The notes under the pieces: generated by a model
The model's database searches: none
What the model saw: only the letters and a program-made list of their open reading frames with translations
What the model was told of the DNA's origin: nothing
Part shown: piece by piece, positions 50,349 through 60,134 of the stretch
Layout: every line of letters starts with the position of its first letter
Position numbering within the stretch: position 1 is the first letter of the stretch
NCBI RefSeq assembly: GCF_021474405.1
Contig: NZ_JAKEIO010000019.1
Span: forward strand, 1-64,000
Reading direction: 5' to 3'
Length of the DNA: 64,000 nucleotides
From: [Streptosporangium] indianense
GTDB lineage: Bacteria > Actinomycetota > Actinomycetes > Streptomycetales > Streptomycetaceae
Translations under genes and position numbers: made by a program

Positions 50349-51838
50349 TCCGGCTGCGTCTGGACGTTGAGCTCTCGCACATGGACCCGGCGGCCCGGGT
50401 CGGTGCGCCGGTCGTCGACCTTCAGGACGTCGAAGCCCCGGGCGATCTCGTTCGAGTAGATGTAACCGTTGTAGTAGTACGCCGACCATGAACCGCCCGA
50501 CTTGATCACGTCGGTGGTCAGCGGACCGCGGTCGAAGTAGGCGATCTCCTGCGGCTGGTCCGAGTCGGTGAACTCCCAGACGGACACGCCGCCCTGGTAC
50601 CAGGCCTGGACCATGAGGTCCCTGCCCTTGACCGGGATGAGCGAACCGTTGTGGGCGACGCAGTTCTCGGTGTCGGCCTGGTGGCGCGGGATCTTGAAGT
50701 AGCTGCGGAAGACGAGCTTGCGCTGGTCGCCCTTGCCGGTGATGTCGTAGATGCCGTCCGCACCACGGTCCGGGCCGACCTCCGCGTTGCAGGTGGCCGC
50801 GCCTCCACCGCCCAGCTCATCGGTGAAGACGACCTTGTTCGCCTTCTGGTTGAAGGTCGCCGAGTGCCAGAACGCGAAGTTCACGTTGTCCTGCACGCGG
50901 TCGATCACCTTCGGGCGTTCCGGGTCCCTGATGGAGAACAGGATGCCGTCGCCCATGCAGGCGCCCGCGGCCAGGTCCTTCGAGGGCAGCACGGTGATGT
51001 CGTGGCAGCCGGTGGTCTTGCTCACGCCCGGGTTGGTGGGCCCGCCCGGGTTGCCGCCGCCGTCCGGCCCCTCACCGGGGAACAGCACGGGGAAGCCGAC
51101 GACCTTCGCCTTCTCGGGGGCGTCGCGCGGCACCTTGATGACCGAGATGCCGTCGTGCGGCGGCTGGCAGTCGGGGTAGGCGGCGTTCGGCGAGTACGAG
51201 GAGACGTACACGTAGACGTTGCGGCGCTCGGGCACCAGCGTGTGGGTGTGCGAGCCGCAGGCGGTCTCGACGGCGGCGACGTACCTCGGGTTGCGCTTGT
51301 CGCTGATGTCGAAGACCTTCATGCCCTCCCACGAGGACTTCTCGGTCGCCGGCTGGGTGGTGCTGGAGCAACTGCTGTCGCTGCGCGAGGAGTCGGTGGA
51401 CAGGAACAGCAGGTCACCGGAGACGGAGATGTCGTTCTGCGAGCCGGGGCACAGGACCTGGGTGACGGTCCTGGGCGCCTTGGGGTTGCTGATGTCGAAG
51501 ATGCTGAAGCCGTCGTAGTTGCCCGCGAAGGCGTACCTGCCCTGGAAGGCGAGGTCGGAGTTCGTGCCCTGCAGTGCGTCCTTGGGGACGTGGGCCAGGT
51601 GCTTGATGTTGTCGGAGTGGACGATCTCGTCCTGGCCGGGTATGTCGCCGTTCTCGATGGCCTCCCGGACCTCGGCCTGGGCGCTCTTGGACACCTTCTT
51701 CGGCGCGGGCGGCGCGTCTCCGGGGTCGGGGGTGGCCCCTGCGGGCGCCGCTGTGAGGAGCGCGGCCAGCAGTCCACCGGCGGCGGCGACAACTCCCAGT
51801 CGTCTGCGGCGTGTTCTGCGGTCGTTCAACAGGATCAC
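50336..51838 (-). CDS. Secreted LVIVD-repeat protein
   Basis: A 500-residue exported beta-propeller-like protein. The signal region RRTRRRRLGVVAAAGGLLAA with AxA at PAGATPD precedes LVIVD-like blades such as FSIFDISNPKAPRTVTQ, MKVFDISDKRNPRYVAAVE and VWEFTDSDQPQEIAYFD. Four Cys may form disulfides. Function unknown; probably surface binding. GTG at 51836-51838 with AGGGAGGAAAAC is a very good start. Confidence 0.82.
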   Translation of the reverse strand: MILLNDRRTRRRRLGVVAAAGGLLAALLTAAPAGATPDPGDAPPAPKKVSKSAQAEVREAIENGDIPGQDEIVHSDNIKHLAHVPKDALQGTNSDLAFQGRYAFAGNYDGFSIFDISNPKAPRTVTQVLCPGSQNDISVSGDLLFLSTDSSRSDSSCSSTTQPATEKSSWEGMKVFDISDKRNPRYVAAVETACGSHTHTLVPERRNVYVYVSSYSPNAAYPDCQPPHDGISVIKVPRDAPEKAKVVGFPVLFPGEGPDGGGNPGGPTNPGVSKTTGCHDITVLPSKDLAAGACMGDGILFSIRDPERPKVIDRVQDNVNFAFWHSATFNQKANKVVFTDELGGGGAATCNAEVGPDRGADGIYDITGKGDQRKLVFRSYFKIPRHQADTENCVAHNGSLIPVKGRDLMVQAWYQGGVSVWEFTDSDQPQEIAYFDRGPLTTDVIKSGGSWSAYYYNGYIYSNEIARGFDVLKVDDRRTDPGRRVHVRELNVQTQPDYFD

Positions 51839-52028
51839 TGTTTTCCTCCCTGGTTCCGTTCGCTGCGGAACGGTTCACGCACCACGCAGTATCGTCTTCG
51901 TCATGCTCATACCAACAGGGGGCAACAGAATCGCAATGAAGTTTTCCGATCAATGACCCGAGGAAGCGTGCCAGTACGTCGTCCGCAACACGTGGTGCTT
52001 CTCAACCCGCCTGTCACTGGAGGTCGTT

Positions 52029-52679
52029 GTGCTGTTCCGCCGTGCGTCCCGGGTCTCCGCCCTCATGACGGGGCTGGTCGCGCTGGCCGTGCTCGGGGCC
52101 GGGGGCTGTGACTCCGGTCCGGACCGGAAGGCGGCGGCGCACGGGCCCGCCGTGATCGCTCCGGGCGAGCCCGGCGAGGCGAACCGCACCCTGTCCGCCG
52201 AGGAGGCCACCGACCGCCGCTCGGAGAACGACTCCCCGAACTCGGCCGACGTCTCCTACGTCCGCATGATGATCGAGCACCACACCCAGGCCCTGGTGAT
52301 GACCGAACTCGTCCCGAAGCGGGCGGAGTCGAAGGACGTGCAGCGGATCGCCGAGCGCATCGCCGCCGGACAGAAGCCGGAGATCGAGGCGATGAAGGGC
52401 TGGCTGAAGTCGTACGGCAAGCCGCTGAAGTCCGAGCGGCACGAGCACACCACGATGCCCGGCATGGCGACGGAGTCCCAGCTGAAGAAGCTCCGCACGG
52501 CCGACGGCCAGTCGTTCGACCGCCTCTTCCTGACCCTGATGACGACCCATCACCAGGGCGCGATCACCATGGCCACGGACGTGAAGGGGCAGGGCAACAA
52601 CATCCGCGTGGAGGAAATGGCCGACGAGGTGATCGCCCAGCAGACGAGCGAGATCACCCGGATGCGAAAGATGCTCTGA
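52029..52679 (+). CDS. DUF305 lipoprotein
   Basis: A 216-residue secreted lipoprotein (lipobox-like LGAGGC, then Asp at +2) of DUF305. The two hallmark segments are MMIEHHTQALVMTELV and LMTTHHQGAITMATDV, each with a His pair that would sit near metal. DUF305 proteins are linked to copper or stress handling; unproven here. GTG with AGGTCGTT upstream. Stands alone between the LVIVD gene and a VOC gene. Confidence 0.83.
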   Translation: MLFRRASRVSALMTGLVALAVLGAGGCDSGPDRKAAAHGPAVIAPGEPGEANRTLSAEEATDRRSENDSPNSADVSYVRMMIEHHTQALVMTELVPKRAESKDVQRIAERIAAGQKPEIEAMKGWLKSYGKPLKSERHEHTTMPGMATESQLKKLRTADGQSFDRLFLTLMTTHHQGAITMATDVKGQGNNIRVEEMADEVIAQQTSEITRMRKML

Positions 52680-52749
52680 GCCTGGTCGTCAAGTGGAGCC
52701 GGACGGGGGTCATGTGGCCCGCCCGCAAGCCGGTGGCACAGTGAGGCGG

Positions 52750-53121
52750 GTGATCGGACGCCTGTACACCGTTGTCATCGACTGCCCCGCCCCGGGGCGG
52801 CTGGCCGACTTCTACGAGAAGTTGTTGTCGCTCTCACGGCAGGAAGACACCGGTGACTTCGTCGTGCTGCAGAACGCCGAGGGCACCCCGGTCGTCGCCT
52901 TTCAGCGAGTGGACGACTTCCGCGCACCTCGCTGGACGGAGCCCGCGCACCCCCAGCAGATGCACATCGACGTCATGGTCGCGGACCTCGACGTGGCCGA
53001 GGAGCAGGTGCTCGCCCTCGGTGCGACCCTGCTCGACGGTTCGGACAAGCCGGTCGGTTACCGGGTGTACGAGGACCCCGTCGGCCACCCCTTCTGCCTG
53101 ATCACTCCCGAAGGAGCCTGA
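52750..53121 (+). CDS. VOC-family protein
   Basis: A 123-residue VOC protein: GRLYTVVIDCPAPGRLADFY, FQRVDDFRAPRWTEPAHPQQ and MHIDVMVADLDVAEEQV then VYEDPVGHPFCLI. The HPQQMHIDV and GHPFCLI blocks carry likely metal His and terminal His. This is the short PhnB/glyoxalase-like drug-binding type. The start at GTG 52750 is the typical one; GTG 52741 is close. Confidence 0.82.
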   Translation: MIGRLYTVVIDCPAPGRLADFYEKLLSLSRQEDTGDFVVLQNAEGTPVVAFQRVDDFRAPRWTEPAHPQQMHIDVMVADLDVAEEQVLALGATLLDGSDKPVGYRVYEDPVGHPFCLITPEGA

Positions 53122-53158
53122 CCTCGGCGCTGCACGGCGAACAGGCGGTGGTGTCGGT

Positions 53159-53665
53159 TCAGCGTCTGGCGCGGCGGGGTGTCAGCAGGCCCGCGTCGCG
53201 GGCCTGGCCGATCAGTCTGAGGGTGGTGCGCCGGCTGTGCCCGGTCGCGCCTATCACCGCGAGGACCGGGTCGGCGCCGTCCCGCTGGGCCGCCCGGTAC
53301 TCCCGTGCGACCAGCCGCCGCCCCTCCGCCCCGCGCGGCCAGGCCGGCCTGGCACGGCGTCCCGGTCCCGCACCGTCCTCGGGCCCGGCGCCGCACGCCC
53401 CGGCCACCGCTTCCTCGATCCAGTCGGCGAGCATGCCCAGGTCGTCGAGGGACAGCGCGGGCTGTGCGCGCACCTCCTCGACGCGGACGCATCCGCCGCC
53501 GACGACCACCAGCGCGTCGACCCGGGCGCCGTCCGGAAAGACCAGCCGGAACTCGAACCACCGCGTGGTGCCCTCGCTCTCCCGCACTTCCCACGCGGGG
53601 CGAACGGACACCGCACCGTCCGCCGGAGAGCGATCAGAAAGATTCAGAAAGAATGCGTCCAGCAC
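53159..53665 (-). CDS. DUF6214 family protein
   Basis: A 168-residue protein I match to DUF6214: WFEFRLVFPDGARVDALVVV, RVEEVRAQPALSLDDLGMLA and ARPAWPRGAEGRRLVAREYR, then GATGHSRRTTLRLIGQARDA. The C-terminal segment resembles a helix-turn-helix and ends in basic residues (RRARR), so DNA or RNA binding is possible. No function known. Start ATG at 53663-53665. Divergent from the ferredoxin reductase region and convergent with a VOC gene. Confidence 0.65.
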   Translation of the reverse strand: MLDAFFLNLSDRSPADGAVSVRPAWEVRESEGTTRWFEFRLVFPDGARVDALVVVGGGCVRVEEVRAQPALSLDDLGMLADWIEEAVAGACGAGPEDGAGPGRRARPAWPRGAEGRRLVAREYRAAQRDGADPVLAVIGATGHSRRTTLRLIGQARDAGLLTPRRARR

Positions 53666-53820
53666 CCACTGAACGTAACCGCATGATCACATTCCCTATA
53701 GATCGGACACGCGTCGCGGGCGGAGCACAGCACCCTGTCAGCGGAGCCCGCCCGGTGCGATGCTGGAGGCGTCAGTGCTCTCCCGTGATCCTCCGGATCC
53801 CCCGGGTTAGGAGTTCCGCC

Positions 53821-55164
53821 GTGCTGCGAGTCGCCGTCGTAGGGTCCGGGCCGAGCGGGTGCTACACCGCCCAGAGCCTCGTGCAGCTCGACCCGGACGT
53901 GCGCGTCGACGTCCTGGACCGCCTGCCCTGCCCGTACGGACTCGTCCGCTACGGCGTGGCACCCGACCACGAGAAGATCAAGTCGCTGCAGAACAACCTG
54001 CGCGCGATCCTGGAGCACGACCGGGTCCGCTTCCTCGGCGGCGTGCAGATCGGCCCCGGCGGTGTCGCGGTGACGCGGTTGCGGGAGCTCTACCACGCGG
54101 TGGTGTACTGCCTGGGCGCCGCCACCGACCGGCACCTCGGCATCCCCGGCGAGGACCTGCCGGGCAGCTGGTCGGCGACGCGGTTCGTGTCCTGGTACAG
54201 CGCCCACCCGGACGCCGTGGACGCGGGATTCCTGCGGGACGCCCGGTCGGCCGTCGTCATCGGCGTGGGCAACGTGGCCGTGGACGTCACCCGGATGCTG
54301 GCCCGCGGCCTGGCCGAGCTCACCCCGACCGACATGCCGCACGCGGCCCTGACCACCCTGGCGGACAGCAAGGTGACCGAGATCCACATGGTGGGCCGGC
54401 GCGGCCCGTCGCAGGCCCGCTTCACCACCAAGGAGCTGCGCGAACTGGGCACCCTGCCGGAGACCGACGTCGTCGTGGACCCGGCGGAGCTGGCCCTGGA
54501 CCCGGGGTACACCGACCCGTCCGCACTGCCCGCGCCACAGCGCCGCAACGTGGAAGTGCTGCGCGGCTGGGCCGAGACACCCTCGACGGGCGCCCCGCGC
54601 CGCATCCACCTGCGCTTCTTCCTCCGCCCGGCGGAACTGCTCCCCGACCGGGGCCACGTGGCCGCCGCGCGATTCGAACGCACGGCCCCGGACGGCCGGG
54701 GCGGTGTGAGCGGCACGGGCCGCCATGAGGTCATCGAGGGACAGCTGGTCCTGCGCTCGGTGGGCTACCGCGGGGTCCCCCTGGAGGGCCTGCCGTTCGA
54801 CCCGGCCACCGGCACCGTCCCGAACCGGTCCGGCCGCGTCCTGCGCGAGGGCGTCGTCGCCCCCGGTGAATATGTGGCGGGCTGGATCAAGCGCGGCCCC
54901 ACCGGTGTCATCGGCACGAACCGCCCGTGCGCGAAGGAGACTGCGACGTGCCTCCTCGCGGATGCGCCGGTCCTCACCCGGCGGGCCGTGGCCGACGACC
55001 CCCTCCCGGCTCTGCGCGCGGCGGGAACCGACCCGGTCGCGTGGCGGGGCTGGCAGTCGATCGAGCGGGCGGAGGCGGAACTGGGCGCCTCGCTGGGCCG
55101 CGGAGTGGTCAAACTCCCGGACTGGGATTCCCTGTTGACGGCCGCGCGCACCGAGGCCCGCTAG
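53821..55164 (+). CDS. Ferredoxin-NADP reductase (FprA-like)
   Basis: A 447-residue FAD/NADPH reductase of the adrenodoxin-reductase type. The FAD loop is GSGPSG at 8-13 with LDRLPCPYGLVRYGVAPDHE, and the NADPH loop is IGVGNVAVDVTRMLAR. The ARFTTKELRELG and GPTGVIGTNRPCAKETA blocks finish the family pattern. It passes electrons from NADPH to ferredoxin for P450s or other partners. No ferredoxin is nearby. GTG with TAGGAG upstream. Confidence 0.9.
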   Translation: MLRVAVVGSGPSGCYTAQSLVQLDPDVRVDVLDRLPCPYGLVRYGVAPDHEKIKSLQNNLRAILEHDRVRFLGGVQIGPGGVAVTRLRELYHAVVYCLGAATDRHLGIPGEDLPGSWSATRFVSWYSAHPDAVDAGFLRDARSAVVIGVGNVAVDVTRMLARGLAELTPTDMPHAALTTLADSKVTEIHMVGRRGPSQARFTTKELRELGTLPETDVVVDPAELALDPGYTDPSALPAPQRRNVEVLRGWAETPSTGAPRRIHLRFFLRPAELLPDRGHVAAARFERTAPDGRGGVSGTGRHEVIEGQLVLRSVGYRGVPLEGLPFDPATGTVPNRSGRVLREGVVAPGEYVAGWIKRGPTGVIGTNRPCAKETATCLLADAPVLTRRAVADDPLPALRAAGTDPVAWRGWQSIERAEAELGASLGRGVVKLPDWDSLLTAARTEAR

Positions 55165-55363
55165 CGGGGCGCGGCGAAGCCGACGCGGTCCTACCTGGCC
55201 GCGAGCTGCCGCGCAACCCCTCGTCGGCGCGGCACGCGGCGCGCGAACTCGTCGCGAGGTGCGGGTGCCGGACCAGCATGTCAGGTCCGCACGGACAGTC
55301 CCCCCACGGTGAAGGTGCGGCCGTGCGGAGTGTCCCGGCGGGTGCTGCGCACGGCCGCCCGCG

Positions 55364-56122
55364 TCATGTGCCGTGCACGCGCGCGCGTACTGCTCCGATC
55401 AGCTCCCGCTGGTAGTCGGTGTAGCCGGCGCGCAGTGCGGTGCCGGGCCAGTCGGCAGGCAGGAGCTCGGGGGGCAGCACGGGGTCGGCGCGCAGGTGCC
55501 GTACGACGGCGGCGAAGGCGGCCAGGCGGTCGGCCGGGCGGGGCGAGCCGGCGATGTGCGCGAGCAGGGTCCGGGCGGTGGCGGACCAGGCGTCCAGGGG
55601 CCAGAGGTGTGCGGCCAGTTCGCCCGGGGGCCGTTCGGGGCGGGCCGTGTAGCGCTGGACGACCCGGTCCAGGTCACCGGGGAGAGCCCGGGTGAGGTTG
55701 GCGGGCCGGAGCCAGACGCCCTCGCGGAGTTCGGCGAGCCGGAGGGCGGTCAGCCGCGTACGCAGGTCGGCCCGTTCGGCGGGGCCGCGTCCGGTCGCGG
55801 TGATCACGACCATCTCCCAGTCGCCGTCCCACGCGCGCGTGCGCGGACGCACGGCGTCGTCCTGGCGGCGCTGACGTTCCAGCAGCCGGTCGCTGAGGCG
55901 GTAGCCCCCGTCCGTGCGCCGCAGGTCCCCCGCGGCAACCATCCGGCTGAGCGCCGCCCGCAGCGTGGAGCCACCCACGCCGAAGCCCTCGACGAGCCGC
56001 AGCAGTTCCCTGACCGGCAGTTCGGGCGGGTGCGTCCCGAGGAGCAGGCTCAGTACGACCGACCGTGCGGACAGCGGGCGCAGGTCGAGCGTGCCCGACC
56101 ACGCCGGGACGTTCATCGGCAT
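55364..56122 (-). CDS. PaaX-family transcriptional regulator
   Basis: A 252-residue PaaX-type repressor: an N-terminal winged helix (LSARSVVLSLLLGTHPPELP), middle GVGGSTLRAALSRMVAAGDL and the PaaX C-terminal domain with YQRELIGAVRAR. PaaX represses aromatic or acyl-CoA catabolism; here divergently placed from an acyl-CoA dehydrogenase. ATG at 56120-56122. Likely binds the TGTTGCA inverted repeat between the two genes. Confidence 0.87.
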   Translation of the reverse strand: MPMNVPAWSGTLDLRPLSARSVVLSLLLGTHPPELPVRELLRLVEGFGVGGSTLRAALSRMVAAGDLRRTDGGYRLSDRLLERQRRQDDAVRPRTRAWDGDWEMVVITATGRGPAERADLRTRLTALRLAELREGVWLRPANLTRALPGDLDRVVQRYTARPERPPGELAAHLWPLDAWSATARTLLAHIAGSPRPADRLAAFAAVVRHLRADPVLPPELLPADWPGTALRAGYTDYQRELIGAVRARVHGT

Positions 56123-56150
56123 GGTCACGTACTGTACGCGGCGGATTTCC

Positions 56151-56190
56151 GTGTTGCATGATTGCTGCGTCCGTAGACAGAGTGCAACAC
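56151..56190. promoter_or_regulatory. Inverted repeat between paaX-like and acyl-CoA dehydrogenase genes
   Basis: GTGTTGCA (56151-56158) and TGCAACAC (56183-56190) are perfect arms 24 nt apart, just before the dehydrogenase start at 56198. CGTACTGTACG at 56128-56138 is a second small palindrome by the PaaX start. Suggests repressor control of both genes, with the PaaX protein as prime suspect. Confidence 0.55.
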
Positions 56191-56197
56191 TCGGCAC

Positions 56198-57877
56198 ATG
56201 GTCTCGACAGTGGACGAACAGCGGGGGTACGACGGACCCGCCACGCACGACGTCACCAATCAGGCCCCGCCCCTCGCGCCGTACGACGCCTCCGACGACA
56301 CGGCCCTGCTGGAGGGGCTGCGGCGGGAGGGCGCCGGGTGGGCCGAGGAGGACCTGCGGCGGCTCGGCAGGCAGGCCGGCAGCGCCCAGGTGCAGGAGTG
56401 GGCCGACCTGGCCAACCGGCACGAACCGGAGCTGCGCACGCACGACCGGTACGGCAACCGCGTCGACGAGGTCGAGTTCCACCCCAGCTGGCACCACCTG
56501 ATGCGCACGGCGATCGGGGAGGGACTGGCCGCGTCGCCCTGGGCGGACGACCGGCCCGGCGCCCATGTCGTCAGGACGGCCGGGGGGTTGGTGTGGGGCC
56601 ATACCGAGGCCGGGCACGGCTGCCCCACCTCGATGACCTACGCGGCCGTCCCCGCGCTGCGCAGGCAGCCGGAGCTGGCGAAGCTGTACGAACCGCTGCT
56701 GACGAGCCGGGAGTACGACCCCGTCCTGCGGGAGCCCACCGAGAAGCGCGGGCTGCTGGCGGGCATGGGGATGACCGAGAAGCAGGGCGGCTCCGATGTC
56801 CGGACCAACACCACGGCGGCCACGCCCACGGCCGAGCCGGGGGTGTATAACCTGCGCGGGCACAAGTGGTTCACCTCGGCGCCGATGTGCGACGTGTTCC
56901 TCGTCCTGGCGCAGGCCCCGGGCGGACTGTCGTGCTTCCTGGTGCCGCGCGTACTGCCCGACGGGACGCGCAACACCTTCCGTATCCAGCGGCTGAAGGA
57001 CAAGCTGGGCAACCGGTCCAACGCCTCCTGCGAGCCCGAGTTCGACGGGACGGTGGCCTGGCTGGTCGGCGCCGAGGGGCAGGGTGTGAAGACCATCATC
57101 GAGATGGTCAACTGCACACGGCTGGACTGCGTGATGATGTCGGCCGCGCTGATGCGCAAGTCCCTCGTCGAGGCCGGGCACCACGCACGCCACCGCAGCG
57201 CGTTCGGCGCACGGCTAGTGGACCAGCCGCTGATGCGCAACGTCCTCGCCGATCTGGCGCTGGAGTCCGAGGCCGCCACGACGCTCACCCTGCGGCTGGC
57301 GGGGGCGGCCGACCGGGCGATCCGCGGGGACGGCGTGGACGGGTCCGAGGCCGCGTTCCGCCGGGTCGCCACCGCCGTCGGCAAGTACTGGGTGACCAAG
57401 CGCGGCCCCGCCTTCACGGCGGAGGCGCTGGAGTGCCTCGGCGGCAACGGCTACGTCGAGGACTCGGGCATGCCCCGGCACTACCGCGAGGCCCCGCTGC
57501 TGTCGATCTGGGAGGGCTCCGGAAACGTCAACGCCCTCGACGTGCTGCGGGCGCTGAGCCGCGAACCGGGCGCCGCTGAGGCCCTGTTCGGCGAGCTCGC
57601 CCTCGCCCGGGGCGCGGACGCCCGCCTGGACTCGGCCGTGACGCGGCTCAAGGCGGGCCTGTCGGAGGCGTCGCCGGTGACGGCACGCCGTCTCGTGGAG
57701 CAGATGGCGCTGACCCTCCAGGCCTCCCTCCTCGTCCGGCACGCCCCGACGGCCGTCGCCGACGCGTTCTGCGCGACGCGACTCGGGGGCGACTGGGGGC
57801 ACGCGTTCGGAACGCTGCCGCGGACGGCGGACCTGGACACGATCGTGCAGCGGGCGCTGCCCGGAGGCGGGGACTGA
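56198..57877 (+). CDS. AidB-like acyl-CoA dehydrogenase
   Basis: A 559-residue acyl-CoA dehydrogenase of the AidB class. The FAD-contact block MGMTEKQGGSDVRTNTT, RGHKWFTSAPMCDVFLVLAQ, RIQRLKDKLGNRSNASCE and the C-terminal EALECLGGNGYVEDSGMPRH are all present. The class has a DNA-binding-like C-terminal extension, here LVEQMALTLQASLLVRHAP. It oxidises or protects against reactive acyl or alkylating compounds; substrate unknown. Regulated divergently by the PaaX-type gene. Confidence 0.88.
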   Translation: MVSTVDEQRGYDGPATHDVTNQAPPLAPYDASDDTALLEGLRREGAGWAEEDLRRLGRQAGSAQVQEWADLANRHEPELRTHDRYGNRVDEVEFHPSWHHLMRTAIGEGLAASPWADDRPGAHVVRTAGGLVWGHTEAGHGCPTSMTYAAVPALRRQPELAKLYEPLLTSREYDPVLREPTEKRGLLAGMGMTEKQGGSDVRTNTTAATPTAEPGVYNLRGHKWFTSAPMCDVFLVLAQAPGGLSCFLVPRVLPDGTRNTFRIQRLKDKLGNRSNASCEPEFDGTVAWLVGAEGQGVKTIIEMVNCTRLDCVMMSAALMRKSLVEAGHHARHRSAFGARLVDQPLMRNVLADLALESEAATTLTLRLAGAADRAIRGDGVDGSEAAFRRVATAVGKYWVTKRGPAFTAEALECLGGNGYVEDSGMPRHYREAPLLSIWEGSGNVNALDVLRALSREPGAAEALFGELALARGADARLDSAVTRLKAGLSEASPVTARRLVEQMALTLQASLLVRHAPTAVADAFCATRLGGDWGHAFGTLPRTADLDTIVQRALPGGGD

Positions 57878-58118
57878 GACGCAGGGGGCCCGGGCCGGCC
57901 GAGCGGGCCTCCCGCCCCGGACGGGCCGGGCGCCCCTCGGACGCACCGACCGGGCCGGGGCCGGCCCGTCCGCGTGAACCGCTCCACGCGGGCGGACCGA
58001 CTCGAACTCCAGCCATCATGCGTACAGTTCGCGCACAGTCATCGCCCGGCTCCGCTTCGTTGTCAGTGCCGTGGTGCAGACTCCCCGTCAGTTGGCATTT
58101 CGCCTGGGGGAGGACAAC

Positions 58119-60131
58119 GTGTTCAGGGGGATCGACGAGGTCGACTGGGCCTCGCTGCGCCACGCGCAGGGCAGCGCGGAGGACGTGCCCGGATTACTGC
58201 GGAAACTGGCTTCCGCCGACCCCGCCGAGCGACAGACCGCGCTCGACGGGATGTACGGCGCCGTGCACCACCGGGGCGACGTCTACGACTCGACGCTCGC
58301 CTGCGTTCCGTTTCTCCTGGCGCTCGCCGGTGACGAGGGGGTGCGGGACCGGGCGGAGGTGGTGGAGCTCCTCGTCAGCATCGGCGACATCGCCGGCTCC
58401 CGCGGTGACCTCGGAGCAGCGGTGCGGGACGCCCTGTGCGCGCGTGCCGACGTCTTCGTCCGTCTCAGCGGGGACCCGGACGCCGCGGTGCGCCGGGCGG
58501 CTCCGGGCGCGCTCGTGCGGTTCGTGGAGCGGCCGGCGCGGGTGCTCGCCCTGCTGCGGGAGCGGATCACCGTGGAGCGGGACGACCGTGTCCTGCTCGC
58601 CCTCGCGGAGAGCCTCGGCGTGTTCGCCGAGCGCTGTCGCCCGGACGAGGAGGCCCACGCGGCCGCGGTGCGGCTGCTCGTCGAGCTGAGCGGTCCCCCT
58701 CACGACCCCGGGCTCCGGATCACCGCGCTGGGCCAGCTCGCGGGGTGCGCCCCGGACGCGCTCCCCGCCGATCTCGTGCCGACCGTCGTCGGGCTGCTCA
58801 GGGACAGGTCGGGGCAGCGGGCCCGGGCGCGGCGCCCGTACGACGGTCCCGGTCCGGACACGCTCGCCGGCCGACTGCGGCGGTTGCGCCCCTCGGACGA
58901 GGAGGGCTCCCGGCTGCTGCGGACCCTGCACCGCGCCCTCGACGGCCGGGTGGCCGACCGGGTCGCCCTGCTCTGCGGGCAGTTGACCAGCCCGGACCCC
59001 CTCGACCGGTGCAACGGCGTGTGGATGTCGGCCGGACTGTTCCGTGCCTGGCGCACCGGTCACACGGAGACCGTGCCCCTCATCGGCAACCAACTCGGGT
59101 CGGAGGAGGGCCGGTTGCACGACGCGGCGGTGGCGGTCCTGCTGGAGCTCTGCGAGCTGGCCGCACCCGCCGCCGACCAGCTCCACGCGCTGGTCACCTT
59201 CCGTCCCGAGCTCCGGATACGGCACGGGGAGCGGGGTGCCCCGGCCCTGGGCGGCCCTCTCAAGGCACTGGCCGGGGCCGGGGACGCGCGGGCCACGCCG
59301 GTGCTGGCCGAGGTGCTGGCGGGCCCGGTCGTGCCGCACGACCTGGGGCTGGCCGTGCCCGACCTGGGCCGCTCGGCCCTGCCGCTCGCTCCCGCGCTGC
59401 GGCGTCGGCTCGCCCGCCTGCCGCTCGACGCGCCCGACACCCCCGCACAGGCCGTTCCCCTGCTGTCGGCCCTGGCCGCGCTGGACGACATAGCGGCCCT
59501 GCCCGCTGTGGTGCGTCTGCTGCGCGGCATGCCGGACGGGCTGCCGCGGCGTGCAGCGGTGACGGACGCGGCGGTCCGTGCCCTCGGCGCGTTCGGCGGC
59601 GCCGCGCACGAGGCCGTGCCGGTTCTGCGCGCCCTGCTGGAGACGGACTGCGCGGTCGCGGCGGCGGACGCGCTGTGGTCGGTCACCGGCGACGCGGACG
59701 CGGTCCTGCCGGTGCTGACGCGGGAGTTGACGGACTCGGGCAGCGGTCGGCGGCACCGTGCGGCGGCCGTCCTGGGGCGCCTGGGTCCGGCGGCTCGCCC
59801 TGCCCTGCCCGGGCTGCGCGCGCTGGCGGACCGCGGGGACGAGCCGGCGCGGGTCACGGCCGCCTGTGCGGTGTGGCGGGCCACGGGGGAACCGGAGCGG
59901 TTCCTCCCGTCCCTCCGCTCGGCGTGGGCGGAGCACCCGTGCACGCGAGCGACCATCGCGGAGTGCGTGTCGGCCCTGGGACCGGCGGGAGCGCCCCTGC
60001 ACGACGTGCTCCGAGCGGAACTCGCCTCTGCGCGGCGGCATCGCCCGGGAGCCGGCGGCTCCGGCATACGCGAGGACCTGGCACTGCTGCGGGTGTGCCG
60101 GGAGGCGGTCGCCGGGCCGGGGCACCGGTAG
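58119..60131 (+). CDS. HEAT-repeat protein
   Basis: A 670-residue all-alpha HEAT/ARM-type protein. Repeats such as AGSRGDLGAAVRDALCARAD, SGDPDAAVRRAAPGALVRFV, LGRLGPAARPALPGLRALAD and LRALLETDCAVAAADALWSV show the alternating helix pattern. It probably acts as a scaffold; no enzyme domain. The start at GTG 58119-58121 is preferred because GGGGGAGGACAAC precedes it, rather than GTG 58071 which has no RBS. Not linked to neighbours. Confidence 0.82.
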   Translation: MFRGIDEVDWASLRHAQGSAEDVPGLLRKLASADPAERQTALDGMYGAVHHRGDVYDSTLACVPFLLALAGDEGVRDRAEVVELLVSIGDIAGSRGDLGAAVRDALCARADVFVRLSGDPDAAVRRAAPGALVRFVERPARVLALLRERITVERDDRVLLALAESLGVFAERCRPDEEAHAAAVRLLVELSGPPHDPGLRITALGQLAGCAPDALPADLVPTVVGLLRDRSGQRARARRPYDGPGPDTLAGRLRRLRPSDEEGSRLLRTLHRALDGRVADRVALLCGQLTSPDPLDRCNGVWMSAGLFRAWRTGHTETVPLIGNQLGSEEGRLHDAAVAVLLELCELAAPAADQLHALVTFRPELRIRHGERGAPALGGPLKALAGAGDARATPVLAEVLAGPVVPHDLGLAVPDLGRSALPLAPALRRRLARLPLDAPDTPAQAVPLLSALAALDDIAALPAVVRLLRGMPDGLPRRAAVTDAAVRALGAFGGAAHEAVPVLRALLETDCAVAAADALWSVTGDADAVLPVLTRELTDSGSGRRHRAAAVLGRLGPAARPALPGLRALADRGDEPARVTAACAVWRATGEPERFLPSLRSAWAEHPCTRATIAECVSALGPAGAPLHDVLRAELASARRHRPGAGGSGIREDLALLRVCREAVAGPGHR

Positions 60132-60134
60132 GAA

